Part shown: one piece after another, positions 11,600 to 23,028 of the stretch
Layout of the letters: the number at the start of each line of letters is the position of its first letter
How positions within the stretch are numbered: position 1 is the stretch's first letter
From: Ursus arctos
Lineage: Eukaryota > Chordata > Mammalia > Carnivora > Ursidae
Reading direction: 5' to 3'
NCBI RefSeq assembly: GCF_023065955.2
Contig: NW_026622786.1
Location: 46,486,938-46,550,937 of the forward strand
Length of the DNA: 64,000 nucleotides
Program-made: the position numbers and the translations under genes
The notes under the pieces: model-generated
What the model saw: only the letters and a program-made list of their open reading frames with translations
Database searches by the model: none
What the model was told of the DNA's origin: nothing

Positions 11600-12047
11600 A
11601 TTTACATTGCCCTATTCTGCTTTCGAAAGAGGATGATTCCTTTGCTTCCTCAAAATCCCCCACAAGATGCTTGACTCTTGGCTTTGTTCCAGTGAGCTGA
11701 ACATTGAGGTGAAGTCCGAGTAGAAATGAGGAAGTCAAGAGAGGGGAGAATTGCTTTATATTAGATTGGAAAGACACAGATGAGTGGACAAAGAAGGAAT
11801 CCAGAGGATTCAAGAAAAGAAAGAAGCAGCTGTTTGAAAAAGAGTTCCATTGAGGGAAACCCAGGAAACGTGTGAGAGCAGCCATTAAGCTAGAACTTTT
11901 GTCAAAAGGGCAGTCATATTCTAACAGATTTTTTAGGATGTTTGAAATGTAACATAGCTGATATTTCCCTGATATTATAAGAAAGGCCCATGCTTTCCTT
12001 CAATAGTTTACAGTAAAATAAGATCTTTGTTTTCATATCAGTTGACT
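11600..12047. other. Unassigned stretch
   Basis: No gene is supported. The minus-strand frame at 11568-11885 has no domain and lies across repeat-derived DNA. Confidence 0.4.
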
Positions 12048-12084
12048 TGATGAGATTTGGTTTAATGAGAATCCAGCAAGGCAT

Positions 12085-12190
12085 GAAAGGGAAGTTTACC
12101 ATCAATTTCATGTGGAAATTACTCAAATTCATACAACTAGTAAGTAGAGGAACTGGAATTCCATCCCATGTCTATCAACTTTCACCCTCT
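12085..12190 (-). mobile_element. MIR-like fragment, antisense
   Basis: 'acaactagtaagtagaggaactggaattcc' parallels the MIR segment 'cacagctagtaagtggcagagctgggattc'. It lies just upstream of the AATAAA/A28 feature. Confidence 0.5.
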
Positions 12191-12247
12191 ACCATTAACC
12201 AGCTTCCCATATCAATTTGTCTCCCAAGCTCCACTGTTTCCTCAGAG

Positions 12248-12264
12248 AATAAAGGCACTTTCTA

Positions 12265-12295
<31 letters not shown>
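12248..12295 (+). repeat. AATAAA followed by a 28-nt A tract
   Basis: AATAAA occupies 12248-12253 and an uninterrupted A run spans 12268-12295, a spacing of about 14 nt. This is what the 3' end of a retroposed polyadenylated transcript looks like. No parent gene is recognised upstream, so the source is unknown. Confidence 0.75.
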
Positions 12296-12298
<3 letters not shown>

Positions 12299-13572
12299 TT
12301 GTCAGTGAGTTAAGCAGCAAGAACAAACACAAACAAACAGCCGCTGGTACAGCCCAACTCATTACTAGATTATTAAAATATCCACTACTTAAAAAATCTT
12401 AAATACTTCCTATAGCATTGCAAAACCCAGCCAACCATTTAAAATTACCGATTTTTAAATTACAACTTCAATTGCTGAGGCAAGGCTTTTGCTATAGAAG
12501 ATAGGAGTAACTCTCCCACCCTGAAGGGAAAGAAATTCCAAATCTGGATAGACAAAAATATAAGAGATAACAAACACATTTCAGAAGAAAAATAGAAAGA
12601 TATCAAATGAATGGATGTGGAAAACAATACCAGGAGAGGCAAGAGGATTTTACAAAACCATCAAGGAGTCAAAACCCATGAGCAGAGCTTTAGGGATAAC
12701 CAGGATTTTGCCTGGTTTCTACTCTTTCTATGAAGGATACTTGTAAGGTATTAAAGCACAGAGACAAGTATATACAAAAAAGACACTGGTAAAAGTTGCA
12801 ACATTTAAAAAATAAAAATAAAAGTTGCAGTATTTTTGAAGACTAATGATAAATACAGTTTCTCTTTCTCTGTTGATAAGGGTTCTAACACTAGATTTTA
12901 AGCTAAGGTTATTTTATTTAGCCATCTTTCTTCCTTATTAATGTTGACAGCATTCAGAATAATTGTGACGATTTATCCAGAGAATTTTTGTTTTAACGTG
13001 ATACACGGAGAAATCCAAAATACTTAATTATTCTTGTTTGTATTTCATTTTCAATCAAATAAAATAATGTAGGAAGAAATAATCTTAGGTAAGGATTATG
13101 ACTAATTTAACGATTCTAGGAGACTTTTTGTGAGTTTTTAATCTTTTCGACATTTTACCATCTTGCATTCAGCCTTATGCTTTAGATTTGTTTCATCAGG
13201 GATTTATTTTATCTTCCTTATGTGAAACATTTTTCATTAATTATGGTCTGCAAACTTGAGTCATTTTGAAGTTGTATCAGAATTCTCAGAGAACATTTTA
13301 TCTTCATTGCTCTGCTTAGGCTTGCTACAGTATTACGTTCCTCAATCTAAGAGAACCTGACATGTTTCCTTCCAAAATCAATGTTCTTTAGAAGTAAGTC
13401 CCTCAAAGTTCCTATTAGTAAGAGTGATGCCTTCTAATGCTAGTCTATACATGGTCTCCCTAACAGCCAGAGGATACAAGATGACTCCTTACGGCTCCTT
13501 GGTTTTGTCCACAAAAATAGAAGTTTATGATCATACAGTATATTCATACTTAACCTGCTTCTTAATCAATTT
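12296..13572. other. Unique AT-rich stretch
   Basis: No gene or named repeat is found. A short internal near-repeat of 'aaaagttgca' words occurs near 12789-12830. Confidence 0.45.
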
Positions 13573-13620
13573 AGCTAGATAGATAGATGGATAGATGATA
13601 GATATAGATAGATGATATAG
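13573..13620. repeat. (GATA)n microsatellite, imperfect
   Basis: Repeated GATA units with interruptions (TGGATAGATGATAGATATAGATAG). Confidence 0.9.
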
Positions 13621-14499
13621 ACACAGAAATAAATATTGAAATATATATGTATATATTTCTAAACCAACTCTGCTTTTCCTAAAACTCGTCTAGCCTCTTT
13701 TCTCTAAAATATACAGTGTAGTACTAGAAACATATATCATCCTCTCCCCCCACCCCAGTATTTACTGGTATTTAGGAAATTGCCTTTAAAAAGCAGGTAG
13801 TCAATAAATTCATGTTGATTTATTGTTCTTTTCAGTTGCACAATGTTTGTGATAACCATTCCCTATACTTTGAGAGAAAAGGGGAAGTTATGCCTCTATA
13901 GGTTCCTCAGGAACAATGAGTCTCCAGCCAGATCATGATTTGCGTTTGAACCAGCCAGAGGGTGAGTAGCAGAAGGAAAGTTTTCTCATTTCCATGTCCA
14001 GAAAGATGCATTCCTTTTACCTTCCTAAAGTCAGAGGATGAAATCATAGTCAATACATCTTAGCACATGAACTATTAAGTACATTTTTCTTTGTCTATAG
14101 AAATCAATGGAACACACAAAACTACTGTTTGTTCTCCCTTTCTTAGAAAAAATGTAGAGTGGAGGCTTTAAAAAAAAGGCAAAAATAAAACAAAACAAAA
14201 AACTCTTATTTGGATCAATTTGTTTCTTGCTACCACCAGTATAATAAGGGCCATGTGGATAAGCCAAAATTACATGAGGCTGTGGGCTGGGGGAGATTGT
14301 GGATACTGGAGTTTAGCAGGAATAACATGCTTTCAGTCCTTAGAAAACCCATCACACTCTTCTCAGGGAAGAATCAAACTCTACAGCTGAAGAGCTGAGA
14401 GGAACTAGCCTCCCCTATCCTCAAGGGAAGGGAGGGGGGCTAAGCTCTGCTTCCTGAAAAGGGGTACACCCTCGTATCTGACTCTCTTCTCTTCTCCCC
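13621..14499. other. Unassigned stretch
   Basis: No gene or certain repeat is recognised. Opposed short frames near 14031-14398 have no domain. Confidence 0.4.
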
Positions 14500-14785
14500 C
14501 ATTTATTTATTTATTCAATCTTTTATTTATATCACCATAGGCTCATGTATATTTATTTTTTACTTCAGGTTACAGTCTAATATTGTGTTATTTATTTATT
14601 ATTTATTATGTTACTCATATTGTTACAGATTTGGCCTCTGGGAGCTCTTTCATTTTGGCTCCCTGTGTCCCTTTGACATGCCCCATCCTTTTGTACTTTG
14701 AACACTTCCTTACTATAGGAACTACAAGATGCTCCAGGGTCATTGTATGTTTTCACTGCCATGGCCTTAGACTTGAATTGAAGTT
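14500..14785. mobile_element. Probable old LINE-type repeat
   Basis: A run with 'tactcatattgttacagatttggcctctgggagctc' and 'ggaactacaagatgctccagg' resembles a recurrent old LINE/L1-associated repeat as I remember it. Family and orientation are not certain. Confidence 0.4.
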
Positions 14786-15027
14786 TTAAATTCTTAAAAT
14801 AATTTGATAGAACTCTGTGCTCAATCCCTTCAGAAGCTGTGGTCTCCTCTTATCCTGAGGTGACTGAGGGAAGTAACTTTTCTCTCACTGAATCTTAAGA
14901 GTCAGACCATGCATGCACTATTCCAAGCCTGACTCAAAGTTCCTATAAGCTCTAATATTACCATATCATACCCAGTCTCCTCCCACTTCAGTACCTTCTG
15001 TCTTACGAGAGCTCTTACCTGTCAGGG

Positions 15028-15420
15028 TCCCAGAAGGAAATGTGTATCATGCTCAGTCTGGTAATTTGAAGGTTTTGATAAAGGATTATTTACAAAATGC
15101 GAGCAGGTTTAACAAGAGATAATGAAGTGCCCTGAGCCTAGTAAAAGCAGGAAGTATTCTATCATTTCTAACCCTTTAAGGGGCAGTGGTGGGAGTGCTT
15201 ACAAAACCTGGGGAAAAAACTATTTGCAGAAAGACTCCTTAGAGAGAGGATGCAGCCAACCCAATGCAACCAATCCATCCTTCTGGCCTCTGGCTCCTAC
15301 CACCTTCAGATATCTGAGAACTTGAATTGGCTGAACATGAGAGGAAGATGGAGAGCAAGGAAAGTCATTGCGGCAGCTAGTTTCCTAGGCCCAAAGTAGG
15401 TGGAAAAGGACAGTGGATAT
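15028..15420 (+). mobile_element. Unidentified interspersed repeat, copy A
   Basis: The first 127 bp (15028-15154) can be aligned to 17272-17398 at roughly four-fifths identity by eye, in the same orientation. Copy A continues for a further 270 bp (to about 15420) that copy B lacks. The open frame at 15122-15325 has no domain. The repetition in the window itself shows it is a dispersed or duplicated element. Confidence 0.65.
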
Positions 15421-16101
15421 ACAAGGTCATATGGAAGCTACACAGTATATTCTTACCCCAATAGCAAGCAAAAAAGGGACACTTCTTTCCCGTTCTTGTC
15501 TTCTAATACTCCATAATGCCATCACTATTTTCAGAAGCAAACTGGGATCAAGTTCAACACTGTATTACTGAAGAAACTAGATTATCTGCATTTCACGTGC
15601 CATAGGAACAGAATTCCAAATGAAAGAAAACAAAATAGTAAAGATAATGCAAAGTAGTGATAACAAATAGCAAAATTAAGAAGAAAACTGTTCAAACCTA
15701 AATTCCTGATCATTAATGATTATTTCACTTTGAGGACCTCAGGTCTGTTCTCCCTTTTGGACACAGAAGAAAGGTCCTTTTTGTTTTCTTTTTGGCCTAT
15801 TTGTACATCTAGCAGATCTCAATTATAATTTGATACCATGCCTCCTCACTATGCAAATTTGGTCTCTGATGCTTTAGGCCTCTGGTATATTAACATACAT
15901 ATTTCATTGAGGCTATAATAATTTTCCTTAAAATTGTGCCTTCAATTCAATTCACCATACCCTTTGAATGTATGGAGTTACATATTTTATGTGACGCAAA
16001 TTTAATTACTAGTTGAATATGATGGATAATTTTTTATTGGTTATCTTTGGAAAAAAGTCTGAAAAAACCCAGAGCAGATTGCTAAGAAAAATAGAGAGTT
16101 T
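15421..16101. other. Unassigned stretch
   Basis: No gene or named repeat is recognised. Confidence 0.4.
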
Positions 16102-16104
16102 ATA

Positions 16105-16156
<52 letters not shown>
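16102..16156. repeat. (CA)n microsatellite, about 27 units
   Basis: A nearly pure AC run with one early TACACACATA interruption. Length makes it a likely polymorphic marker. The plus frame at 16013-16246 reads through it as Thr-His repeats and is not a gene. Confidence 0.97.
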
Positions 16157-16157
<1 letters not shown>

Positions 16158-16500
16158 TGGCTTTAATGTCTTTTTACAGATGGAAAGAAGAAGGAAAATT
16201 TCCACTTCACTCTTTTTTATTCTTTCTTGAGTATCCTAAACATTAGAATAAGTGAAAATTTGAGCTTTGTCTGAAGGATCGTGACTACCAGCCTTTGTGC
16301 TATGTCTCCCTAAAATTATTCTCCCATTCTATTTTCTAGCTTCTGGTTCTCAAAATGTCCAAAACATCACCAAATCGTCATCCTCTGCTGATGGCTTAAC
16401 TTCATGCTTCATTAAGAAACCAAAAGCCATTTTACTGGTTTCTCAAAGAGGGCACAAAGTAAAAGTAATCATAGGGTGCCATCACGAACTGGAAACTTAT

Positions 16501-16749
16501 TTTTTAAAAAATAAGTTTTTTAAAAAGATTTTTTTTAAATCTGATTTTTTAAAAAGATTTATTTATTTATTTATTTATTTATTTATTTGAGAGAGAGAGC
16601 ACGCACAAGCAGAGGGAGCAGCAGAGAGAGAGGGAAAAGCCAGCTCCCTGCTGAGCAGGGAGCCTGACTTGGGGCTCAGTTCCAGGACTCTGGGATCATG
16701 ACCTGAGCCGAAGGCAGATGCTTAACCAACTGAGCCACCCAGGTGCCCC
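16501..16749 (-). mobile_element. CAN-SINE, antisense, with expanded tail
   Basis: The SINE body runs from about 16545: (TTTA)n, 'gagagagagagcacgcacaag', 'ctgagcagggagcctgac', and the head '..gagccacccaggtgcccc' at 16749. Just outside, 16501-16550 contains three 'ttttttaaaaa' blocks that look like slippage copies of the tail junction. No clear target-site duplication is seen. Confidence 0.92.
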
Positions 16750-17271
16750 TGCATACCTGATTTTAAAAACAGAAGATAGAGGAGCGTAATCATTTGCTTA
16801 GGAGGGAAGTCCAACAGAGAGGTAAAAAGAGCAAAAGAATAGGATCAAGTCTTCCTCTTAAAAGAAGGGATTTGACCCTAGCAAGATTAGTTTTGGGAAG
16901 AATGAGAAACCTTTATTCATTGCACATAGGTGGTAAATAAAGGTGTGATGACACAGACTGAGAGACTGAGCTAGTTTGCTATGTTAAGGGTTGTATGTTA
17001 AAGATTTACCTTCTGACGCCCGCTATGCTAAACACAGTCAATGGTTACATATTTATTATTATCTAATTCAACTGCAAACAGGTTTTGACAAAATCGGCTA
17101 CTCTCAACTTCTTTATCATTCTTTTTGTTCTTTGCATGCCTTTTCCTATATCAGGGCCTCCTAATCTCCCCTCAGTGTCCATGGCTGGCTCATCTTACTC
17201 TCTTTGGAAGCCAACTGTTCAAATGTTCCAAAGCTCTGGTCTGATCCTTCTTTTCTAAATGTGTTCTCCAG
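16750..17271. other. Unassigned stretch
   Basis: No gene or named repeat is recognised between the SINE and repeat copy B. Confidence 0.4.
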
Positions 17272-17400
17272 TCCCAGAAGAAAATATATATCATGTTCAA
17301 TCTGGTAATTTGAAAGTTTTGGTAAACGATTATTTACAAAGTGTGAGCAGGGTATAACAAGGGATAATGCAGTACCCTAGGCCTAGGAAAAGCAAGAAAA
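17272..17400 (+). mobile_element. Unidentified interspersed repeat, copy B
   Basis: The sequence matches the first 127 bp of copy A at 15028. Shared words include 'tctggtaatttgaa', 'gattatttacaaa' and 'tcccagaag'. It ends abruptly where copy A continues. Confidence 0.65.
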
Positions 17401-17549
17401 TTTTTTCTTCAGATCCCATGATTAAGATTCAGTTCCATGATTTTAATTACTATTCTATTTTAACTCCCAATTCTGATTTCTCCTGACTAGAAGGTAGGGA
17501 GGGAAGAAGAGAAGAAGGATGGAAAAGTACATTTTCCCTGCCCAAACTA

Positions 17550-17775
17550 TCTAAATTAAATATCCATGTCTGGATCTTATTGCATTATTTTCTTACAGAG
17601 CACTTTATTTCTCTCATAGCATTTATTAAGATTTTATTGATTGATTGATTGATTGTGTCCTCAACTAAAGCTCACCAACAGGGTTTAAGCAGAATATTCA
17701 AAGCTGTAGTCAAGTATCCAAGAGAATGCCTGGCAGCAGCAGATGCTCAACCAGCATTTCTAAAGAAATGACTAT
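17550..17775 (+). mobile_element. L2 LINE 3' end
   Basis: The typical L2 3' order is present: 'cagagcactttatttctctcatagc', a (TTGA)n-expanded 'attgattg' run, then 'gaatgcctggcagcagcagatgctcaaccagcatttc' parallel to 'agtgcctggcacatagtaggtgctcaataaatatt'. Confidence 0.65.
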
Positions 17776-18129
17776 AGCATAGTCCGTGCTAAGGTAGGAG
17801 AGGATACTTATGATGCGATGAATGGATAGAAAAGGGACACATATTCCAGCATAACTTGTAATTCTTAGGTTGCCCCTTTCACATAGGTTTGCCATACTTT
17901 CCACTGTCATAAGTCATATTCCTTCACATGCATAATCTCTTTCACTTAGCTTATATAAATGAAAGGAAGTCTAAAAGGCATGCCTTTGTCGACTAACAAG
18001 ACCCTACATCTGTTCTTTTTCTTGTGTCACTTTGCTCTTTTGTATTCCCTACCCTGCTGCTGTGCTAAGTACCTCATTCTTGGACTTGCACAGGAACTCA
18101 ACCTTCCTGTGTCCTCCTGGCGATCTGTC

Positions 18130-18545
18130 TTATCCATTAAACCCTAAAATATATTCCCAAATAACAATTTGTATCATGTCACTCACACTTCAAATAAAAT
18201 CTTCAATGGCTCACCAAGACACACATGAAAAAATAACATTTAAAACCCTTCATAATGAGGCTTTGGCTTAGTTTTACTTCACCTCTCCTCCCACAAATAT
18301 TTGACATGTTACACACCTACTGAATACTTCCTGTTCCCCCGTAAAGCCCTGCAACCTCTGGCAAACATACCACTGCTCCAATTTTATTCCTGGAAGGAAT
18401 CCCTTTCCATCCAAATCTGTCTATCAGTGTCCTCCCACGCTATCAATCCCAATTATATGCCAAAGGCAGGATCTCTCTGGTGGAGTACAGCTCCGTTAAA
18501 CCTTAAGGCTTGCCCCAACTCACCCAACAACCACCATTTTCTCTG
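18130..18545 (+). mobile_element. L2 LINE fragment
   Basis: The L2 run 'aaaatcttcaatggctcacc', 'cttcataatgaggctttgg', 'cacctctcctccc' is diverged but collinear with the L2 3' ORF end. Open frames at 18032-18271 and 18301-18546 are relics of this or chance. Confidence 0.6.
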
Positions 18546-18974
18546 AATGAGACACAGGCATGTCATCTTTGTATAAACTGACCTGCTTGCTCTGAACTGT
18601 GTCGTATTCTGCTTTAAATTGATCCTTGATCTGCATAATTTCTGACTTTCAGTCTCAGCTTGTTGTTTAGAACTGATACTTGGTACTGCTTTTCTGGATT
18701 TAAACTTTTGCTGCCTTCTGCAGCCATATGTTAGAGGCTTTTTCTAATTATGCTACTTGCAATTGTCCTAGGCATGTATTCTAAACAGCCTACCCAGCTC
18801 TGTGACTTTTTACCCCAAGGTAAGCCCTCACAGCGAGAATCTCTGTCTGTGAACCATTTCCAGACTCAGCAGTCTTAGTCATCTTTGTATAGCCAATACA
18901 TACCAGTCTCCGACACAGTAAAGAGTCATTGTATGAATAGATATATGAATAAATGAGTCTCTTAGTTTAATTTA
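18546..18974. other. Unassigned stretch between L2 fragments
   Basis: No gene or named family is recognised. It may be diverged L2 or other old repeat. Confidence 0.35.
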
Positions 18975-19215
18975 ATACTCTTCTTGTTTATTTCCTCATT
19001 TTATTTTGATTTGCCCTTTCTGATAACACATACCACTGTCTGAGCTTTTTTTATATAAATCTGTGCTGGTGACCATCTTTCTTGCTATACCATGAGCCCC
19101 TGGACAGGCAGCAAGAAAGGAGACGAGGACCATTGAATTGTTTTCTTCTTATCCTGGCACAGTGCATTGCACATCAAAGGCATAAAAGAACAATCTGTAT
19201 TGAATTCAATATTGA
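18975..19215 (+). mobile_element. L2 LINE 3' end
   Basis: 'ccatgagcccctggacaggcagc' followed by 'cctggcacagtgcattgcacatcaaaggc' and a 'gaattcaat' terminus follow the L2 3' consensus order. Confidence 0.55.
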
Positions 19216-19399
19216 AATTTGCACATAATACCACATAAGAAACTAAATTTGCAAGATATAAATAGGCTTGCCCTGCTGACAGAACAGTTCATCCAATAGT
19301 GGTTTCAATTGTGAGTTAAAAAAGAAGCCATTGAGATTATGTATTTAGTAGATGATTTTGATTTTTATCAAAATAATTTGCTACCTTTGCTAGTCTGGG

Positions 19400-20130
19400 C
19401 CAAAACAACACAGTCTCTCATCCAGGCTGTTACATCTCTCATTCTTCTTTTGCTACCCTCTCTTCTCCAAAGAAAAGTACAGCAAAAGATGAACCTTCAA
19501 AACCTAAATGATGCCTTGTTATTTCTCTGCTCCTATCTCTTCACTGGCCTCCCAGTGCTCTCAGAAACATCCAAAGGTCTTTTTTGATTCCATGTCCAAA
19601 TAAGCTCTACCCCATTTGTTGCTTTCCAACCACACTAGCTCCCTTCTCGTTCTCTGAATCTGATAATTTGCTAATCTTGAATTTCCTTCTGAGACTCTCT
19701 GTGCTTGGCTTGCTTTCTTTCCAGAATGTTCTTTCCCCAGAATCCTTTTGGTTCATTTCCATCCTTGATTCAAGAGGACATTTTACCTCATCAGAAGGGC
19801 CTTTGTTGACCACTCCACCAAAAGTAGTGCTCAGGAAACAGCGTTACCATATTTTATTTTTTTCTTTATGGCAATTATCCCCACCTGGCCAAATATATAT
19901 TTGGTATCTTATTTTTTTAAGTAATCTCTACACCCAGTGTGGGGCTAAAACTCACAACTCTGAGATCAAGAGTCACAAGCACTACCAGCTGAGCCATTTA
20001 TTTAACTGACTCCTACCTCTACTTGAATTTAAGCTTCAAAAGCAGAGATTTTATTTTGCTTGCTGCTATTTCTTCAGTGGCTAGAATACTCCCTGTACTG
20101 TTTGAGGCTAATGGTTGGACTCCTACTATG
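19400..20130 (+). mobile_element. L2 LINE fragment, interrupted by a small CAN-SINE
   Basis: Part one (19400-19850) has the L2 order 'cactggcctcccagtgctc', 'ccagaatgttctttccccag', 'cctcatcagaagggcctttg'. Part two (about 20010-20130) has 'cttgaatttaagcttc..aaaagcagagattttattttgc', the usual L2 3' sequence. The short SINE at 19913 lies between. The 141-codon plus frame at 19584-20009 reads L2 then SINE and is not a gene. Confidence 0.7.
19911..20010 (-). mobile_element. Short-type tRNA-derived CAN-SINE, antisense
   Basis: 'ttaagtaatctctacaccca..gtggggctaaaactcacaac..gagatcaagagtcacaagcactacc..ctgagcca' is the compact carnivore SINE type, with a tRNA-like head but without the long CT-rich body. 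It is inserted in L2. Confidence 0.8.
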
Positions 20131-20359
20131 GAAAGGTCAAATATTTCTCCTGCATATTCAGAAATATAACAGGTACTCAAATATAAGTTAAATATAAAAT
20201 AAATAAAAAATTAACATAAGTTTGGACATAGCAATCAATGATCATACCATCACAAGAGCTTCTGTAGATGAACTTCTGTAACATAGTCATGCCTACATAT
20301 CATTTTCTATATTTACTGTTCTAAATCATTGAATTTTGTGTATATTCATGTAAAGTTAA

Positions 20360-20700
20360 TTTTGAACGATGCTATCCAACATGGAAGCACAAGTTAATCT
20401 AGAACCATGCTATCTCAATATAATTAAGAACTTAAAATGTGACTAGTATAAATGACAAGGTACTATAAGTATAAAATACACATGAGATTTTAAAGACTTA
20501 GTATGAAAAAATACAAAATATTTTATTAGTCTTTTTATATTGATTACATATGGAACTATTAGTATTTTGAATATAATGGGTTAGATAATATATAAAATTA
20601 ATTTTACTGATTTTTACCTTTCTTAAAGTAGCTACTAGAAAAATTAAAATGATATATGTGACTCTCTTCATCATATGTCCATCGAATGTCACTGATACTA
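20360..20700 (-). mobile_element. hAT-Charlie nonautonomous DNA transposon (MER1-like)
   Basis: The order 'gatgctatccaacatgg', 'cttaaaatgtgactagt', 'gtataaaatacacatgag', 'gacttagtatgaaaaa', 'atattgattacatatgg', 'aatataatgggtta', 'gtagctactagaaaa' matches a hAT-Charlie MITE consensus of the MER1 type. It begins and ends in CAATA/GGACAG-like terminal repeats that are worn here. No transposase is encoded. Confidence 0.7.
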
Positions 20701-21149
20701 AACATTGGATAGAGTCAAACTTCTAGAGTCAAAATCCCTTGTTAGGTACTAGAGCACAGTTGCATTAAAGATGCTAAATATATTTTTTAAATTAAACTAG
20801 TAGCTTAAACCCAATCTACCACTTAATATCACAAAATTTGTTTCTACTAATGATCTGGAATGTTTATCAAACAATGAAAACTTTCTAAACTTTTCATGCT
20901 TCCATTTTTTTTTTCATGTTTCCATCTGTCTTCATATTTGCTTCTACACAACTCAAAATAAAATTTAATTCTCAGTTCTGAGTTTCTGGTATTATCGTTT
21001 TCTTTTTCTTCTTTTTGTGATTTCTAAGTATCTTCTCATATTTTTAGAAATATTTTATGCATATAAGGATGCCATCTTTACATCTAATTCTTTCAGGAAA
21101 AATAGAAATTATAATTTATTATTAATTTCAATAACTATAATGTTACTAC
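20701..21149. other. AT-rich unassigned stretch
   Basis: No gene or repeat family is recognised. Confidence 0.4.
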
Positions 21150-21290
21150 ATATGCCACATATTGAGCACTGATTATGCTATATACATTTAATGAAGGATT
21201 CTCACTTAATTACTGCAATGAGCTCTCTGAAATACCCATGGAAGAAGAAATTGAAGCCTTAAGAAGTTGGTTATGTTTCAACATGCCGTG
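21150..21290 (-). mobile_element. MIR-like fragment, antisense
   Basis: 'catattgagcactgattatgc', 'ttctcacttaattactgcaatgagc' and 'ggaagaagaaattgaagcctt' follow the antisense MIR order. Confidence 0.5.
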
Positions 21291-22960
21291 GTAAGACATA
21301 GGTTGGATAGGTAGGTGGTAAATCACCATCCCTCGCAGAGATAGTCCCGTAATTACAGTGCAACATTAGGCTACGTTGCCAGGATTCAGCTGGACCCAAA
21401 ATCTCAACACCAGCATAAAGAGCGAGCTGTTGTACTTTGAATGGGTTCTATTGTTGCTTCATTTACTAATAACCGAGAGGGGTTTTCATTAATTTTCTAT
21501 AAGGAGCCTTAGCACCAGCGAGTTTTGACCTCAGCAGAAGCAGTTTAAAATAGCTCCTTATTTCACTGCAAGCATCACCTCAATTCCCTCTTATATCTAA
21601 AAACTGCAGAGGAAAGCACAGAGTTCCTGTGGCATCTTGACATTCTCAGGTAAAGGTGTGGTTGAGGTCCCAAGTATCGGTATTATGAGGTATTTGCACA
21701 ATCAGAGATACACTTTAAACCTCCCTTTTAATGTGAAACGAAGTCCTGATAATAGAGTGGGTTTACCAGGCTGCATTACCAGTAAGTGTGGGTCCGCCAA
21801 GTTAAGTGAGTTTCGCAGGGGAAATGAACAATGGTCTAAATTTATATTACACCTTTTGCATAGAAGGATCTCCAAACGCTGTACTGGTTTTTATCTACAG
21901 GGATCACTCATTCATAGCTGAAATGTAGGCACCTGTGGATTCTAATATGACAGCCATTCCACAGCACAACAGCAGTTAGGAAAGCAGGTGAAAAAATAAC
22001 TTCTCAAGAGAATGGCAGGAAGAATTTTATATGGGCAGAAGGTAATTAGGCCATTGGAATTTAGCCAAGATGCCTGTCTTCTTACTCCTCTTCTTAGTGA
22101 TTCCTGAGTCTGGCTAGATTAGGTCAAACACCTTTCATGCAAGGGTGATGACTTCTTCTGAGCTCCATATGTGGCCTCTATTTGCTTAGCCAATGTAAAT
22201 GTTAATAGAATAATATGCAAATAAATGCATCCTGTGATCTTGTCCTTATTATGCTGGCCAAGGTCTGAACATTGCATTATGAGCAAATGCTATTCCTGTC
22301 CTTTGTTCCTGAATTGACCACTTGTTTGAAATTATCACTTTAGTGTTAATAAAGGACCTGTCATAACAACCTTGGGTTTCCTTAGTGGCCATCCTGAGAG
22401 GTCCATGTCAGGGGTAAACCTGCTTTGTAAATAATCATCACTCCATTCAAGGGGCACAGATGCAAGCCAGTTGTGAGTCATTTTAAATAACCTGTTTGCA
22501 CAGTTAACTTCCCTCCTGCTGTGGAAAGGTTACACATTTTTCAGTGTAATTTTAAATACTTTTTTATTCCCGCACTTTCTTTTTCATGGAAAAAATTGTT
22601 TTTGATGAAGCTCAAAAGAAAAGAGAGTTCAATTATTGATCAGCGTTGTTGATTGTAGAATAGAGAAGTATATTTCATAGGTTGTATTTGAGGTGTTTTT
22701 AATTGATTGATTCATTATTTTCTCAAGCACAAAGGAGAACTCTGGGAAAGCTCAGCCCTGTCTTTTAGAAGCTGGGGAAAGTCATGAGAAGCTGTTTTGA
22801 ACTGTTCTGCCATGGACTAGTTGAAAAGCACAGTGGAAAATGTTTCCTTTCAAAACACTTGTTTTAAGCTTTTCCTAAAAATGTTTTTAAACACATGCCA
22901 AGGCCCCCTTCAATGAATGAGTTTATTACAAAAAGCAATGTAGAACTCCAAAGCAGAGGT
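21291..22960. other. Repeat-poor unique block, candidate conserved noncoding DNA
   Basis: About 1.7 kb free of recognisable SINE, LINE, LTR or long simple repeats, in a window otherwise littered with them. It holds scattered CpGs (21300-21900), an octamer ATGCAAAT at 22215-22222, TTGATTGATTCATT-type homeodomain-like words near 22703 and balanced composition. The 94-codon plus frame at 21637-21921 shows no domain. This makes it a candidate regulatory block only by composition and repeat exclusion. No alignment was possible. Confidence 0.35.
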
Positions 22961-23009
22961 TTGAATACTGAATCTTAATATTTATAGAGGGCAAAACTGT
23001 GTATACACA

Positions 23010-23028
23010 TTGCACACACACACACACA
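23010..23028. repeat. (CA)n microsatellite, short
   Basis: About nine CA units. More CA/TG-rich low-complexity DNA lies at 23183-23220 and 23337-23370. Confidence 0.85.

Noticed and set aside
19584..20009. 141-codon plus frame
   Set aside because: It reads L2 sequence and then an antisense SINE.
21637..21921. 94-codon plus frame in the repeat-poor block as a small gene
   Set aside because: No domain, no splice or promoter support, and codon pattern not distinguishable from chance. The block is better treated as possible regulatory DNA.
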